Assembly: GCF_026210795.1 (NCBI RefSeq)
Contig: NC_089446.1
Location: forward strand, 1,116,001 to 1,180,000
Direction: 5' to 3'
DNA from: Rhizophagus irregularis
Taxonomy: Eukaryota > Glomeromycota > Glomeromycetes > Glomerales > Glomeraceae
DNA length: 64,000 bases
Shown: positions 48,085-57,755 of the stretch, piece after piece
Layout of the letters: each line of letters begins with the position of its first letter
Position numbering within the stretch: position 1 is the first letter of the stretch
Program-made: the position numbers and the translations under genes
Notes under the pieces: generated by a model
What the model was told of the DNA's origin: nothing
The model's input: the letters and a program-made list of their open reading frames with translations, nothing else
Database searches by the model: none

Positions 48085-50283
48085 TCAGTTTTCTGTATTT
48101 ATCTCAAAGTACGTATGATAATTTTGACCGGTTAAATCATTTGTTGCGGTTGCGGTAATTTCCATTTCGCAAAATGATAACTTAAAGGTAACAGATCTAT
48201 CAAACCCCAAGTGAGCGTCATCCCAATAAAACTTAAGTTTACCGAGTAATTTCATTCCAGATTCATTACTAAATTCTGCATCATATTCACGTGTGTAATA
48301 GATATCAAATTCTCCAACAGTTTGAAATGGATTACCGGGTCTTACAGTAAGCCCCTCAGTTGTAGGAAAAACATCATCAATTTTGGCTACGGTCCCTCTC
48401 TTTGCGATAATATTAAAATAAAGCGTTGAAGGTCCTAAAAAACTAAAACCTACTCTTTCTTTTGGATCTCCGGGACTATAAGGTCTTAGGACATCAACCC
48501 CATAAGTGTTTTTCAATACACGTGAACCTATAACACTTTTTGAGCCTTTTTTAATACTTGGATCCTCACCGCTGAAGAGACTTAGCCCATACATTGCTGC
48601 ACCACGGGAAATAGTAGCGGTCGGACTTTGAGGAACAGAAATATTATCAACATGATCTTGAAATGCATCTTTAATTCTTTTTTGTAAATATTTTGATTCA
48701 CTAAAACCACCAACCAAAAACATTATAGAGGGTTTTGAACCTTTTTCACGAGAATTATCAAGTTGTATACTTATCATCTTAATAATTTTTTCAACGATAG
48801 GATCAAACATTGATTTGATCGTTTCATAATCGAGTTTAATCACATTTTCATCTTTTTCCAATCTTTCTTTCACATCATCGTTCAAGTAGTTTTTTAATAA
48901 AACGGGAATTTCCTCAAGATCCATTTCATAATTAAAATTCGTTTCATCTCCTGTAAATGGCAATTTCGCGTTTTCACAAAATTCTTGAACCATAAACTGT
49001 AGTTGCCCATATTGTTCTTTTTCAAATAAATCCATGGTCTCTTTTCCAAGCTTATGTTGTAAGTAATTTTTAAACTCCTTATCAATAAAAGTACTTCCAC
49101 AATAATCTCCTGTTCTTTCGGTAACTTCACCCAATTGTTTTCTATTCAATAATTTTCGCGTCGTCAAATCTACTGTGCCGCCACCACAGTCGACGATCAT
49201 AAAAGTTGCTAAGAAGCGAGACTCAGTTAATTTACATAATACGGGTAAAAAAAAGGTGAAAATTATTTAAGAATACGTACTTCCACTATCAGTCAAATCA
49301 TGTTCTTTGAGATTATTTTCCATACAATAAATTGCTGCAGCCTCAGCTATGAAATTAAAAGAAATTCAAATAAATCAATAAATCAAGGAATGTCATTTTT
49401 CATTATATATCAGATATCAAATTATAGATGATACTTACGTTCCGTAGTAAATTGTAACCTTTCAGAATACAAATCATCAATTAATTTAGCATCGTTCATA
49501 CATTCCCTCATTATACGTATCGCCTTATCATCATATTCAGCAGGGACAGTAAGGATAAAAAGAACATTTTCTAGTTTCATTCCATCCCATCTAGAATCAA
49601 TAGTTTCCCCGACACACTTTTTTTTTTTAAAAAAAAGAAAGAAAGAGAATATTAATCTGAGAGCCACCGAATGCAAATATATAAATCTTTTGCACTTACT
49701 TTCCCAATTTCGCGAAGATAATCAGTAATTGCTATTTTATAATCTACAGAAAGTTCAATTCTAAGTTTTGGTGATAAGTTACCTAAATGCAATTTAAATA
49801 ATTCCACTACATTTTTTCGTTTATTTATTTCATTGTTTCGGCTCGGACGTTTAGTCAATGCAGGATAGCCCCATAATACGACTTTATCTAAATCATCATC
49901 ATACTCTAATACAGTATTAGTTTTAAATTGACCCTTTAAAGTAAATGAAAAAAAAAAATTATTATTTTTTTGATACGTGGAAAGTAAAAAATAATGTAGT
50001 GAAAAAAAATAAACCAATTGTCCAGGCCAAGTTTCATTTGTACTCATTTGTTTGTCCTCGACATGACAATAAGTGAATCCCTAATAATTTTCAATTAAAT
50101 ATTATTAATAATTAGAAATTATAAAAAATGTTACAATATAAATTTACCGAAAAAGTGGTTCCAAAATCTTTGAAAAAAGTATATTAAAATTCAGTTAATT
50201 TAATTTTATTTATAACAATTATTTATCTCTTATATCATACCTAAACCAACCACTACGCGAACATTTTCAAATTTTTTCGACAT
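48085..50283 (-). CDS. H12: HSPA12-like Hsp70-family ATPase
   Basis: Minus-strand exons 50283-50241, 50167-50148, 50080-50015, 49933-49700, 49616-49439, 49346-49281, 49208-48085 (1731 nt, 576 aa). An in-frame ATG at 50292 would add three residues. MSKKFENVRVVVGL, DFGTTFS (Tyr to Phe), GFTYCHVEDKQ, WGYPALTKRP, CVGETI, TVPAEYDDKAIRIMREC, TEPEAAAIYC, DCGGGTVDLTT, MFLVGGFSESKYLQ, and a beta region ending GQNYHTYFEINTEN. The intron pattern is that of H1 and H2 plus one extra 81-nt intron (49934-50014). That intron is a multiple of three with no stop, so read-through would insert 27 hydrophobic residues; homology favours splicing. Confidence 0.82.
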
Positions 50284-50292
50284 TTTCGACAT

Positions 50293-51777
50293 TTTCAAAG
50301 AGCTCGTTAATAATTAGTAATAACGTTGACGTGTACCAAATCTTAAACTTTACTTTCAAATAAAAATTGTCGGTCAAAACCAGAAGTTTTAGATAACAAA
50401 AATCACAAAAATTTTGTTTATTATTTATACGAAATCTAAATAATAACAAAATAGGATGCGTAAATCACATCAGTAAGCAGCAACAAGTTAACTATATAAA
50501 AATATATATATGGAATACAATACAACTTTTTGTTTTTGTCATATGCAAAGAAATTTATATCACACTTTGGAAAATAGGGATGTTCTAAGCGGGGTTTGGG
50601 ACTTGGGCAGGAACTTTTTGCAAAATTTAGGGACACTATATTTTTTTACTTTACTTTTTATATGTGCAACGTTAATGTGTATCACTGATATCAAACCTTT
50701 GTTTTGTTACTTATCTTAAAAATGGGGGACAAAATCAGTTTAATATTACCATATTTGAAAACAATTAATTGACATATAACTAATCCTGATACATTAAATA
50801 TGCACACAATATTTTTTTCTATACGCAAAATATGTCAAGAGACCTTTTTTAATACATTTCTCGCTTTTGTTACCAAATTTGGGTCTTTCAAATTTCCTTT
50901 TTTAAGTAAATGACTTGTTATCAATAAACATGTCATTTAACCAAATATTGTAAAGGATGTTCCTTTAGAAGTTTCTTATTACCTAATTCATTAATTCATT
51001 GATATTTTCTCATCTAAATTTTCACAAGATATTTGCGTTATCATTTTTATCTGTAATCAACTAATAAAAGATTTGATATTTTGGAAAATAATTGTGCCCA
51101 GTTCTGAAAAAAAAAGGGACGAAAAAAATTTTTTTTCTTTAATGAATTGATCCCCTTTCTCTCTAATTCACTTATCACCTTATACCATTTTGATGTAATA
51201 TTTTTTTTTTTTTTGTACTCTTAAGGGGGAAATATGTTTATTCATGATTACTAATTATTATTCTTTTTTTTTTAAAAAAAAAATTTATTATTGTTTTGAT
51301 TTATTTATATATCAATATGATAAATAATCTGATAATTAATTAATAAGTAAGAAATACGAATTGATTGATATATTTAATAAAAAAATTAATTTATAATATT
51401 CTCAAAATATAATTTTTTTTTTTTTGAGCAAGTACATTTTCTCACCAATCTGCAGCGACTCATTTCTATGAACTTATTTTTATCGAATTTTTTAAAAGAT
51501 TATGCAAATAAAATAAACATACATGTATCTTTCTGATTAAGAAAAAGTCAAGAAAAAATTAAGACAATACATTCTCAGATTATTCGAGCGAGGCGCACTC
51601 CTGGAATTCAAGTACGCCGAATGTACAAATCAGGTTATCTATTGTTTCCGTGTTTGGAAATTTGTTACTGCGCAAAAGTTGGCACTTATCATGTGATAGA
51701 ATTTTGTAAAGTCTTAACTTTGGGTAGATTAAAGGTTTTATCCATAAATCTGGCGAGAATTAAATAGACCATAGATA
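50293..51777. other. Gene-poor stretch
   Basis: Only short frames without family support. 50575-50645 (GGGGTTTGGGACTTGGGCAGG) is unusually G-rich for the region, and its reverse complement reads TGTCCCTAAATTTTGC, reminiscent of a transposon end, but no partner end was found. T-tract/A-tract blocks occur at 51264-51283. Confidence 0.35.
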
Positions 51778-51905
51778 CAGTCACGTGATATGCACATCAC
51801 ATGGACACTTCGATAACTTATTCGTCACATTATTTGTCAACCTGTCACTTTCACGCGTTAGTGCATGCGGCATACCGCAGTAATGCGGTAAAAATCACGT
51901 GACTG
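51778..51905. mobile_element. 128-bp MITE with CAGTCACGTGAT ends
   Basis: Perfect 12-bp terminal inverted repeats, CAGTCACGTGAT at the left and ATCACGTGACTG at the right, each flanked by TA (51776-51777 and 51906-51907). CAGT ends with a TA target duplication fit a Tc1/mariner-derived MITE. Interior has ATGCGGCATACCGCAGTAATG and no coding sequence. Confidence 0.7.
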
Positions 51906-51907
51906 TA

Positions 51908-52260
51908 ATTTTTTTTGTTCATGGCAAGAATTAAATTAGTGACGGAATAATAATAATGTCTTAATGTCTTAATCAAATGATTTGTATACGCGACAATTTA
52001 TTAAATTGTTACGCGAATTAAATATGATATAAAATACTTAAATACTTAACGAGTATTACGAGTATTACACGTTAATTAACTAATTAACTAATAATAATCA
52101 ACGTTAGTAAATAAAGCTACATGATCGCCAAATCTTACTATCATAATTTTCATGATAAATTCCGTGAATACGCTATATTTATAGAAAACAGAATACAAAA
52201 ATACGAATAACCATATATATGTATCAACAGATTACGAATTATACGCAACTGAAACAACCA
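51908..52260. other. Intergenic, nothing recognised
   Basis: Contains short tandem words (TCTTAATGTCTTAAT; ACTTAAATACTTAACGAGTATTACGAGTATTACACG; TAATTAACTAATTAACTAATAA) but no gene. Confidence 0.4.
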
Positions 52261-52280
52261 ACTGAATATATTTTTTTAGA

Positions 52281-53098
52281 AAGATGACGACGATCCGTGA
52301 TACCATCATAATTGTTTCCGTTTTGAGTGAATTCGGTAAAATTATTTCTCCGCGGTTCCAGGAGTAACCATAAAAAGTTTCCTGGTGCTCGGGTAAGAAC
52401 AATAGAATAAAAACATTATATTATCCTATTTCAAATGAATAACTCCTTTTACGGATGTTCATTAAATATAATAATAATTATGTGATAAAATTGATGTATC
52501 ATTAATCAGTGTAACGTATTATAATTTCCGATTATTAAGGGTAGAAATACAAAATACTGCGGAAGAGTATTTGTGGCCGAATTTTGGTTTAATTCTACCA
52601 GAATTAAAAATTTTAAGTTGTATACCACCTGGTGGGTACGCTTCTATGCAATGCTAGACGATACTTCCGTGATTTCGTCCAAATATATACTGTACTAGCT
52701 TTGGAAACAAATAAAAAATTTGATAAAATTAAAAGGTTTAAAATTAGATTTTATAAAAGTCCAGAGCCCCAACACCATCGCGTGAAAATTAAAAAAAAAA
52801 TTGTTATATTTTTGACGAATTCATATTATAATAATTTTCAGAATATAAGATGGCAATAAATTACTTTCATGAATTGAAAAACATGGTTCAACCAATTTTA
52901 AAAGTGGATTTTCATGATGAGACGGACAATGTCCCAGAAAACTTCAGTTTTTAATGTCTTGTCCCAGATCACAATATTTGGGTTGATTATCTTAATCATT
53001 ATTTGGGATGGTTATTACCATTTTCTAACGATGCTATACATATTATATCACCTAAGAAAATAGGAAATTTAAGACTAGTTATCGATTTAAAAAGTTAA
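52281..53098 (+). pseudogene. Coding-like remnants of unknown identity
   Basis: Fragments with protein-like composition: MTTIRDTIIIVSVL near 52284, IQNTAEEYLWPNFGLILPELK near 52548 (stated up to 20: IQNTAEEYLWPNFGLILPEL), and a stretch near 52853-53095 with WVDYLNHYLGWLLPFSNDA and SPKKIGNLRLVIDL. They could be exons of one decayed gene. No family was recognised, and no conserved enzyme motif was found. Confidence 0.3.
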
Positions 53099-53219
53099 TC
53101 CGATACTGGCTCAAAGGAATTAGTGGAAATAGTATTCCACAGCGGGATACGTAATTATAATTTCTTACGTTTGTACTGTATGATTGAATGCCATAGTTTA
53201 AAAAAGCGTTTACGGACCG

Positions 53220-53293
53220 TTTCCCGACAACCATTTTCCCGACGTAACCTTTTCCCGATAACAAGACACATTCTCAAATAGACATTTTCCCGC
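53220..53293 (+). repeat. Four spaced TTTCCCGA/C words
   Basis: TTTCCCGA (53220-53227), TTTTCCCGA (53234-53242), TTTTCCCGA (53250-53258) and TTTTCCCGC (53285-53293); the first three end 15 and 16 bp apart. On the minus strand this reads as TCGGGAAAA repeats, which could be the sub-terminal motif of a DNA transposon end or a protein-binding cluster. Confidence 0.45.
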
Positions 53294-54094
53294 AAAAATA
53301 CACGTATTTGCTGCAATTAAAATAAAATTAATTTTATATTCATTGTTTAATTTATTTATTTAAAAAAAAAAATGATATTACATGATGAAAGCGATTAGAA
53401 AATTTAAGAGGTTATCCGTTATTGAACAGGAGAATCTAGGAATTTTTTGTGCATGGACACCCTGTTTAGCAAAGGAGGTCGGTAATGAAACCCGGATTTT
53501 AAGATAAAACCTGCATCGATAATTAAAGGATTTAGGCTTCGCCCAGTTTCACTAATTCTGTGAAAATTAATTATCTACGAAGGTTCTACACGATCTTGAA
53601 GTAGGCTAAGAAAAAATAACCCGTTCACGTAGGAATTTAACGCGATTTGATTTAGGAGCTAATAAACATATTGAGAAGATAACAAAGTTAGAAAGACATG
53701 GTCACGGACCAAGTTAAATTGTTGCATCCACTCGTAGATGGAAGAAAGCTTCATGCCAGTTAGGTTCTAAGCCGATGATAAGTAAGAGATCTGTTAGAGA
53801 CTTCTGACATCGTTCCAATGGAAAGATATAAAGAGAAATAAAAAAAGGACGACGAAACCAATAGATACTCGAAATTATTTAACTGGAGATACTGTACCTT
53901 GTGGACTATCTTTCTGAGAGACTGCTTTAACGCGGAAAAAAAATGACATTAAGGCCAAATCGATATTTGGCGGATGGTATTATTATTTACTGTATCATTT
54001 TATAATTTACAAGATTTCTTTCGATTGTTACACTCTTGCAGACCACCTCAGTTAGCTAAACAATAATTTAACAGCGATTTATTTCAATAATTTT
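53294..54094. other. Gene-poor stretch
   Basis: Somewhat less AT-rich than its neighbours (53440-53790) with no open frame of note; probably decayed non-family sequence. Nothing could be identified. Confidence 0.35.
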
Positions 54095-54900
54095 GTTTCG
54101 CGTTACAGAGTTTTTACTTTGTCACGCAAATCACGTAAAACCCATTTCACAAATACTGCGAGTTGTGAGGTTTTTTTTGTTGGATCTTATTTTAAAAAAA
54201 TGTGTTTCAATAAAAAAATAGATGAAAATCTTTTTGTAACTTTTATTTATAATAGCTTAACAATTTTTGACGAATATACAATAGTTGCTCCTAAGCAAAG
54301 TTCTGCTTCTCAATGCTCTGTTTGCAAAATAATGTTCAAGTCTAAGTGAGGCTTAGCATATCATGAAGCTATTGTACGCAAATATAACATTCTTCATAAT
54401 AATTTCTATAAGCTTCTTATTAATGAGTTTAAAAAAAAACTTTTTCTAATTCATTTCAATTACCTAATTATTTTAATAAAATGAGAATGAAAGCTGTTAC
54501 TAAAGCTTGTACTGAAGGCCAATTTTTGACAACCTTTAATGGACATATTCACAATTATTCTAGTGAAACTCGAACTTAACAAGTGTACAGTATATTTTGG
54601 GGTCCAGATGCATCATCTAAGCTAGCTCAGATTTTTGATAATGAAATTGTGGGACAAGGACTTATCAGGGAGACGAGATAACACTGGTAGTAACAAATCT
54701 TGTGATCTAAATACAGAAGAAAATCCTCTTTCCCAAAAGCGAAAACTAATCTGTTTACAAAAAAAAACCACGATTTAAACGGGGCGAGGACCGCGAGGTA
54801 ATTATTGAATGGAAGCCTAAACGTAAAAAGGATGTGATTGGTAACAACCTAGATTTTGAAAACTTCAATAATTTTGTTGCTGCTATGTCGTAAAATATTA
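54095..54900 (+). pseudogene. Decayed gene with C2H2 zinc-finger remnant
   Basis: Around 54300-54390 the sequence reads ASQCSVCKIMFKSK, then an in-frame TGA, then GLAYHEAIVRKYNI: two Cys and one His in C2H2 spacing. Further on, 54765-54890 reads KPRFKRGEDREVIIEW and NNLDFENFNNFVAAM before a stop. Pieces lie in different frames. Multi-copy zinc-finger genes of this sort are common in AM fungi; that comparison is from memory, not from a search. Confidence 0.4.
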
Positions 54901-55079
54901 TATCACATGCTTCTTTACTGTATTTATTGGAAGATTTTTTGTCAGTTATTAACGACACTTCAGTAATACTTTTTGCCACTTTTTTACCGACTTTGACTTT
55001 TTTCGATTTCAATTATTTCCGTGTCATGTTTTTCAATCTGATCCTTAATTCATTCTGCGTTTCTCAAAGATAATGGGAA

Positions 55080-55590
55080 TTATAAAAACATTATACAGAC
55101 GAAACTTTAAAGGATTTGACTTGTTGTAGATGACCGGCCAGATAAGACTAAATTCAACAAATTTAGTTTTAGTGAGATTAAAAAAAAACCTTTATATAAT
55201 ACCCAAGTAAAGGATGTCAATCAATGATTATGAAACCGGATGCGGAGAGAGTTATGGGTCTCCTTATGATCAATAAGATGAATCTTTCCCATTTTATTTA
55301 TATTTTTTGACATGAAAATAGACCTATTATGCATTTAAAAGAGGCTATCAATTCCCCATGTGTGATATTACGGATCTTTTTACTTTGTGGGGAGTTAACA
55401 TACTCAAAGAGAATATCGAGAATATGGATTTTCAAGAAAACAACTGGACTCGCTTCACGAATCTGAAGAAATTGCAAATTATTGGGAAGAACCTCCCGGT
55501 ATTGGTTATATTCATGTTCTCATTATCCTTGAAACGCCAAAATCTTTAGACGATTATTTCGAAAGTAAATTATCAGAAGCACTATAATAG
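55080..55590 (+). pseudogene. Decayed fragment, possibly the N-terminal region of a CRN-type gene
   Basis: Protein-like words DITDLFTLWGVNI, NNWTRFTN, YWEEPPGIGYIHVLIILE and SLDDYFESKLSEAL recall the ubiquitin-like N-terminal region of Crinkler (CRN) proteins, which have a similar LW..V then E.P.....HV..E order. Broken, with at least one interruption, and no C-terminal effector domain nearby. Tentative. Confidence 0.25.
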
Positions 55591-55759
55591 AATTGTATCT
55601 CAAAGAATTATGCCAATAACGTTAAATTGAAGATTATTTTTTAGTACGATAATAACGATGTTTATTAATATAACATTTATATAACATTTATAAGATATGG
55701 CGAGATTATGTGGAAGAGATTATATTTATACATATATCTTAAATATAAATTAATTTATA

Positions 55760-57301
55760 TTACAGAAGTTTAAAATTTAAAAACCTTGTTAGATTATAAC
55801 CAATGCTCCCATCGTTTTTGTTCTGCACATTCTCTTCTCCATTTGAATCAAGTTGATTTTTAATTGGACGCGATATAATCTTAGAAGGTGTGATTACTTT
55901 ATAATCTGAGTCTAAATCCCTTCCTACCAGAGGAAAATAACAAAGATCCACACATATTTCATCAAAATTATAATCCTCCCATCTACCAATCATTAAATCT
56001 GGATTTATTTTATCATTACTTTCAAAAAATTTAATTTCAGGTATTGGTTCTTGAATCATTAAACGAAACCAAAATATTCTTAATACATCTCTAATAAGTG
56101 TTTGTGCCAACTTTTCCACTTCATTCCTTCTATCAACATCATTGATTTGACGATATTGATTCATAATTTCATTCAAATTCTTGCTATAATGAAAAATAAA
56201 AGTATGAATGTGAGTACCTTGAGAAGAAATAATATCTGAGAAACCACGATTACCGAGAAGTTGGTAAACTTGTTGACGAATTTTAATTGCAGTAACTTTA
56301 GACACTTCATCATTTCCAACACGAGTTTCTGAGAATTTCTTTATCATATTTGACAATTCATTCGTTTTTATATCAATTTCTGATTCTAGAGAATAACCAT
56401 TATTCCTATATTTCCTATAATTTTTTGAAAAATCGAAAATTTGTTGTAATACTTTGCGTTGTAAAACCGCTTTAATGAAAGGTTTATCCAACTTTCCCGG
56501 TTTCATTTCTCTCTGACAACCATATTGTCTTATAAGAACATTTACTTCTTTAACATTAATATCTATGTTAACTTTCAAATTTGTGACATAATTTTCCAAT
56601 GTACGTTGTAAGCTCAAAATATCTTGTTTCAAATGAACGGGATTATTTTGATCATTGTTATCCAAACGTACACTTATTGCGTCACCAAGTTCTGATTGAT
56701 ACCTTGATGCTTCATCTTTGAGCTTTGTATTTCTTTGCTTAAGATCACTTAATTGACTTTGTAAAGATGTAATAATTTCTTCTGCTTGATCATGTGTTTT
56801 CTGAGCCTGTAATTTCAATTCCAAGTCCTTTATTTTTGTTTCATATGAATCTTTAACTTTTGCGAAGTCTTGTTCTACGATTTGTTTTTCTCTTAATAAA
56901 TTATCGTTATCTTCTTTCAATTTCTTATTTTCATTTTGTAGTTCTTTGTTTAGATCACTTATCTTATTAAATTTTTCAACCATAGAATCTAAATCTGTTG
57001 ATTTTTGTTTCAAATTTTCAGAGAGAGAAGAGTTTTCAGCTTCAAGTCTTTTCATATCACTAAATTTTTTATCCAATTCTTCTGGTGTAATTTCTATATA
57101 ATCTTTAAGTACAGAAAGGGATTCATTAGGTTGCTCATTATTACTGTTTTTAGAAGTATCATGTTTTGCCCTTTTCTGAGGAACAATTTCTTCGCCATTT
57201 TCATCGCAACCATCTACGAATTCATATGTATCCTCATCATTAGTATCATCAATATGAGAATAATCTGATTTTATTGCCGGATTTTCTTTCAAAGAACTCA
57301 T
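55760..57301 (-). CDS. C4: coiled-coil protein with conserved YQSALG-type C-terminal domain
   Basis: Single exon, 513 aa. N-terminus acidic (DDTNDEDTYEFVDGCDENG) with PQKRAKHD, a possible nuclear signal. Coiled coil about 75-195. Domain starts RYQSELGDAISV (YQSELG at 201), then VTNLKVNIDINVKEV, IRQYGCQREM, IKAVLQRKVLQQI, RVGNDEVSKVTAIKIRQQ, LLGNRGFSDII, MNQYRQINDVDRRN, IFWFRLMIQEP and VDLCYFPLVGRDL. It lies 454 bp downstream of H13 on the same strand. A TATAAATA on the minus strand (57418-57425) is 117 bp before the start. Function unknown. Confidence 0.86.
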   Translation of the reverse strand: MSSLKENPAIKSDYSHIDDTNDEDTYEFVDGCDENGEEIVPQKRAKHDTSKNSNNEQPNESLSVLKDYIEITPEELDKKFSDMKRLEAENSSLSENLKQKSTDLDSMVEKFNKISDLNKELQNENKKLKEDNDNLLREKQIVEQDFAKVKDSYETKIKDLELKLQAQKTHDQAEEIITSLQSQLSDLKQRNTKLKDEASRYQSELGDAISVRLDNNDQNNPVHLKQDILSLQRTLENYVTNLKVNIDINVKEVNVLIRQYGCQREMKPGKLDKPFIKAVLQRKVLQQIFDFSKNYRKYRNNGYSLESEIDIKTNELSNMIKKFSETRVGNDEVSKVTAIKIRQQVYQLLGNRGFSDIISSQGTHIHTFIFHYSKNLNEIMNQYRQINDVDRRNEVEKLAQTLIRDVLRIFWFRLMIQEPIPEIKFFESNDKINPDLMIGRWEDYNFDEICVDLCYFPLVGRDLDSDYKVITPSKIISRPIKNQLDSNGEENVQNKNDGSIGYNLTRFLNFKLL

Positions 57302-57755
57302 TTTTTTAAAAGAAAAAAAAAAAGATCGATCTTTAAATAACGTCTTTTTTTTTTTAAAAAAAAAAAAAAAAAATTTTTTAAAGGAAGAGAAAGAAAGTAA
57401 ATATTCTCCGGTGAAACTATTTATATTATTTTTTTTTTGTGTAATGAATGTAACAATAAATATTAATATTTAGGTATATTTAGTATTTTTATAATGACAT
57501 AATGACTAAAACGATAATCATTTCCTGAAATATTATGTTTATATGTTTGGCTGGGTCAGGTGGTCCAGGCGGGTCAATCATTTTTGATGCATTTGAATGT
57601 ATGAATGCATTGATATCACCAATTTCGTATCTTCAGTGTCACTTTCCCCTATATGTAAATATAATATCGTAATATCTCCTTATAGTACAATAGTTAAATT
57701 TTATTTATACAAAAATATTTATTTATAAAAATTACAAATATAAATAATTAATATT
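57302..57755. other. Intergenic between H13 and C4
   Basis: Contains a T12A16-type tract (57344-57373), a TATA box for C4 (57418-57425, minus strand), and a small GC-richer island GCTGGGTCAGGTGGTCCAGG at 57550-57569 with no further match. Confidence 0.4.

Noticed and set aside
48894-49130. 78-codon minus-strand frame in H12
   Set aside because: Alternative frame inside the long H12 exon.
52281-53098. Possible reverse transcriptase or retroelement remnant
   Set aside because: GNLRLVIDL looked suggestive, but no catalytic motif or terminal repeats were found.
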